In this document: positions 5,009 to 6,689 of the stretch, piece by piece
Layout of the letters: the number at the start of each line of letters is the position of its first letter
Numbering within the stretch: position 1 is the stretch's first letter
Origin: Bacteroidota bacterium
GTDB taxonomy: Bacteria; Bacteroidota; Rhodothermia; Rhodothermales; Rubricoccaceae
Reading direction: 5' to 3'
Length of the DNA stretch: 6,689 nucleotides
Assembly: GCA_022564455.1 (NCBI GenBank)
Contig: JADFLK010000127.1
Coordinates: 1 to 6,689 of the forward strand
Notes under the pieces: model-generated
Told to the model about the DNA's origin: nothing
The model's input: only the letters and a program-made list of their open reading frames with translations
Database searches by the model: none
Made by a program: the position numbers and the translations under genes

Positions 5009-6184
5009 ATGTGCATAACCAGGACGTACTTTCTTCTTGCTGCAATCGTGACGTGCTCGCATGTCGTTGCAGCACAAACTTATTTTGTCAGTCCTATAAA
5101 TACATATGTTTTAGCGAGAGGGGCAACGGCCGAACAGGAGGCGGAAAGGCTGGGCAGTGCTTCTTCGCTCCGTTTCGACGGGGTTGATGATCGGGTTACC
5201 GTTCCGTATGACACATCGTTCCCGACTGAAGTCTTCACAGCAAGCGCCTGGATAAAACTCTCACAACCTGCTGGGCGAGCGGCAATCATCGCTCGCGGAG
5301 AAGACGATGACTCTTATAACCTGAGTTGGCAACTCTACGTCATACCAACCGGCAACCTTGAGGTCATGCTTGAGGACTCAGACGAGAACAATTACTGCTA
5401 TCCGTTGAACAACTGTGCACCCATGGGCACGTGCACTATCACAGGTGATTTGTTCGTTGCTGACGACGCCTGGCGCCATGTGGCTGTTACCCGAGACGCA
5501 GCAGGAACCTTGGCCTTGTACATTGACGGAGAAAAGCGAGCTGGGTGTGAAGGAACAGGCGTGCCTTCTTCGAACAATTTCCAAGTCCTGTCCATTGGCT
5601 GTACGTTCGGAACGATTGGGCCTCCTCCTGGTCCAGAGCCGCCAGTATGGTTCTTTCCCGGGTTAATCGACGAACCCGCCATGTGGAACGTAGCCCTTTC
5701 TGAAGCGCAAATTGCGGATCTCTTCGCCGTCGGGGTAGATCCCGTTTCGACAGGACTGGTCGGCTATTGGGCCTTCGACGAGGGAGTGGGACAGGTCGTG
5801 GCCGATCTATCGCAAGCGGGGAATGATGGCTTCCTTGGCGAAACCCCAGTGGTCGACAGCGCAGATCCGCTCTGGGAAGCCGGTCCTGTTTCGGCAGAAG
5901 ACACCTCGGGAAATAGGCCCGAGACATTTCGACTGGAGCAAAACTATCCAAACCCCTTTAATCCAACCACGAAAATCCAGTTTAGCTTAGCGCAGGATAG
6001 CGATATTCGACTCATCGTATTTGACCTGCTAGGACGAGAAATACAGGTTTTAGCCGAGGGAAGGTATGAAGCAGGCTCATACTCCGCGACGTTCGATGCT
6101 ACCAACCTGGACACTGGCGCCTATTTGTACCAACTGGAAACTGGGACGCAGCGTTTGAGCGGTACCATGCTTTTGATTAAGTAA
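5009..6184 (+). CDS. Secreted LamG-domain protein with T9SS C-terminal sorting domain
   Basis: The product has 391 residues. A signal peptide (1-22, cleavage after VVAA) sends it to the periplasm. Residues about 54-241 form a LamG/concanavalin A-like domain: LRFDGVDDRVTVP (54-66), FTASAWIKL (76-84), WRHVAVTRDAAGTLALYIDG (155-174) and IDEPAMWNVALSEAQIADLF (220-239). This fold usually binds carbohydrate or other ligands. Residues 249-276 repeat the usual start of a LamG domain (GLVGYWAFDEG, then NDG), but the rest of a second domain is missing. Residues about 306-391 are the type IX secretion sorting domain, with FRLEQNYPNPFNPTTKI, LIVFDLLGREI, and a Gly/Tyr/Leu-rich end GAYLYQLETG; this tail is normally recognised by the T9SS and removed on export. 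Five cysteines (130, 136, 142, 180, 198) cluster inside LamG. ATG 5009 has GGAG at 4996-4999, 9 bases ahead. The ligand is unknown. Confidence 0.92.
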   Translation: MCITRTYFLLAAIVTCSHVVAAQTYFVSPINTYVLARGATAEQEAERLGSASSLRFDGVDDRVTVPYDTSFPTEVFTASAWIKLSQPAGRAAIIARGEDDDSYNLSWQLYVIPTGNLEVMLEDSDENNYCYPLNNCAPMGTCTITGDLFVADDAWRHVAVTRDAAGTLALYIDGEKRAGCEGTGVPSSNNFQVLSIGCTFGTIGPPPGPEPPVWFFPGLIDEPAMWNVALSEAQIADLFAVGVDPVSTGLVGYWAFDEGVGQVVADLSQAGNDGFLGETPVVDSADPLWEAGPVSAEDTSGNRPETFRLEQNYPNPFNPTTKIQFSLAQDSDIRLIVFDLLGREIQVLAEGRYEAGSYSATFDATNLDTGAYLYQLETGTQRLSGTMLLIK

Positions 6185-6227
6185 TATGAGTATGCCTCGG
6201 TAAATAAAAAGCACAAAGATCAGCCAA

Positions 6228-6280
6228 GCACGGGACGGGACTTCAACTACGTCTCTTCTTACTCTTTATTCCACCCGTGC
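6228..6280 (+). repeat. Inverted repeat after the LamG gene
   Basis: GCACGGG (6228-6234) and CCCGTGC (6274-6280) are perfect 7-base complements around a 39-base loop rich in C and T. It could end or stabilise the LamG transcript, but the long loop and missing T-run make it an unconvincing terminator. Confidence 0.3.
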
Positions 6281-6335
6281 CCGACCTCCGCATTTACGCA
6301 GCCTCGATGCAGGATGGATCTCGGGACACGCGAAC

Positions 6336-6689
6336 GTAGGGGTCCTGCAGGCTGGCGTAGTGTTGCCGTTGGGGCAAATGTGCTTCGCTCGGTCTAACAC
6401 GCGAAGGTGGCGCCTACGGCAAGCCGGAAATGGCTCGCGAGGTGCCTCGACTCTTGAAAGAGAATGCCTGGCCGACCAAACAACTCGTCGTCATGGGCGG
6501 ACACAAAGAGGGGGTCATGGCGTACGGGACCAGTCTGGGTGGCCGCCGTTCGGCTGAATTGCTTAGATCGTATGTTTCGGCCTTCAACAACGTGAATCAA
6601 CCAACCTGGTGGAGCTCCCGGAGGATACTTATGAAAGTCCAGCTTTCCCCAACGACACGACATCGATTGGATGTCCAGGGATTTGATGG
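6336..6689 (+). pseudogene. Frameshifted OmpA/Pal-like peptidoglycan-binding domain, running off the right edge
   Basis: No single frame holds the domain, but pieces in two plus frames line up with an OmpA-like domain in the right order. The first is VGVLQAGVVLPLGQMCFARS (6336-6395), like the 'L.AG....L..V.F...S' start. After a +1 shift near 6395-6408, the second frame gives GAYGKPEMAREVPRLLKENA (6412-6468), LVVMGGHKEG (6484-6513) and SLGGRRSAELLRSYV (6532-6576), like the GHTDxxG...LxxRRAxxVxxYL core. The first frame then resumes with TYESPAFPNDT (6627-6659), like GYGESxPxxxNDT, and the second returns with TRHRLDVQ, like the closing NRRVEV. The normal peptidoglycan-contacting Asp of GHTD is replaced (GHKE), while the Arg pair remains. 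Such domains anchor outer-membrane proteins to the cell wall. Three frame changes suggest a decayed gene; local sequencing error is the alternative. No upstream barrel or signal peptide is visible. Confidence 0.55.

Noticed and set aside
4602..5075. 157-residue minus-strand frame in the gap before the LamG gene
   Set aside because: Ser/Arg/Cys-rich composition, no domain, and it overlaps the ribosome site and signal peptide of the LamG gene.
4849..5187. 112-residue plus-strand frame starting in the gap
   Set aside because: It overlaps the LamG gene in another frame, lacks a ribosome site and shows no family resemblance.
6228..6280. Intrinsic terminator after the LamG gene
   Set aside because: The 39-base loop and lack of a T-run do not fit a rho-independent terminator, so it is listed only as an inverted repeat.

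Overview
The window looks like a bacterial chromosome from the Bacteroidota/Rhodothermota side of the tree, at least to the right of about position 860. The best marker is the exported LamG protein at 5009-6184, which ends in a type IX secretion (T9SS) C-terminal sorting domain with the NYPNPFNP signature. A DUF6970-like secreted protein and a Bacteroidota-like IF-1 agree with this. No rRNA, tRNA or CRISPR array was seen.

Layout. Positions 1-860 hold two minus-strand genes of unknown function. The first (1-515) is an exported protein running off the left edge, and the second (566-about 860) has lost its 5' part. At a GCGCGCGCGC tract (851-860) the sequence changes to the plus-strand 3' third of ychF (857-1225). 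Both genes have lost their 5' halves at this head-to-head junction, so it is either a rearrangement scar or an assembly/amplification chimera. From there everything is on the plus strand: a small lipoprotein (1418-1768), a 240-base leader with three successive hairpins (1817-1975), infA for IF-1 (2009-2227), a YbaK-type aminoacyl-tRNA deacylase-like gene (2259-2744), a DUF6970-like secreted protein (2833-3213), a PGAP1-like alpha/beta hydrolase (3331-4584), a 424-base gap with an insertion-sequence-like end and a palindrome (4585-5008), and the LamG/T9SS protein (5009-6184). The right end (about 6336-6689) holds a frameshifted OmpA/Pal-like peptidoglycan-binding domain.

How the genes fit together. 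infA and the YbaK-type gene are 31 bases apart and both relate to translation (initiation; probable clearance of mischarged tRNA), so they are probably cotranscribed behind the structured leader. The lipoprotein, the DUF6970-like protein and the LamG protein are all envelope or exported products, but they are separated by gaps and do not form an obvious pathway. The hydrolase appears richer in G/C-ending codons than its neighbours and ends exactly at a CTAA followed by a possible IS5-like terminal repeat, so it may be acquired DNA.

I do not see a clearly new multi-gene system. The observations most worth following are the junction near 855, the folded infA leader, the isolated infA paired with a YbaK-type gene, the hydrolase boundary, and the decayed OmpA-like domain.
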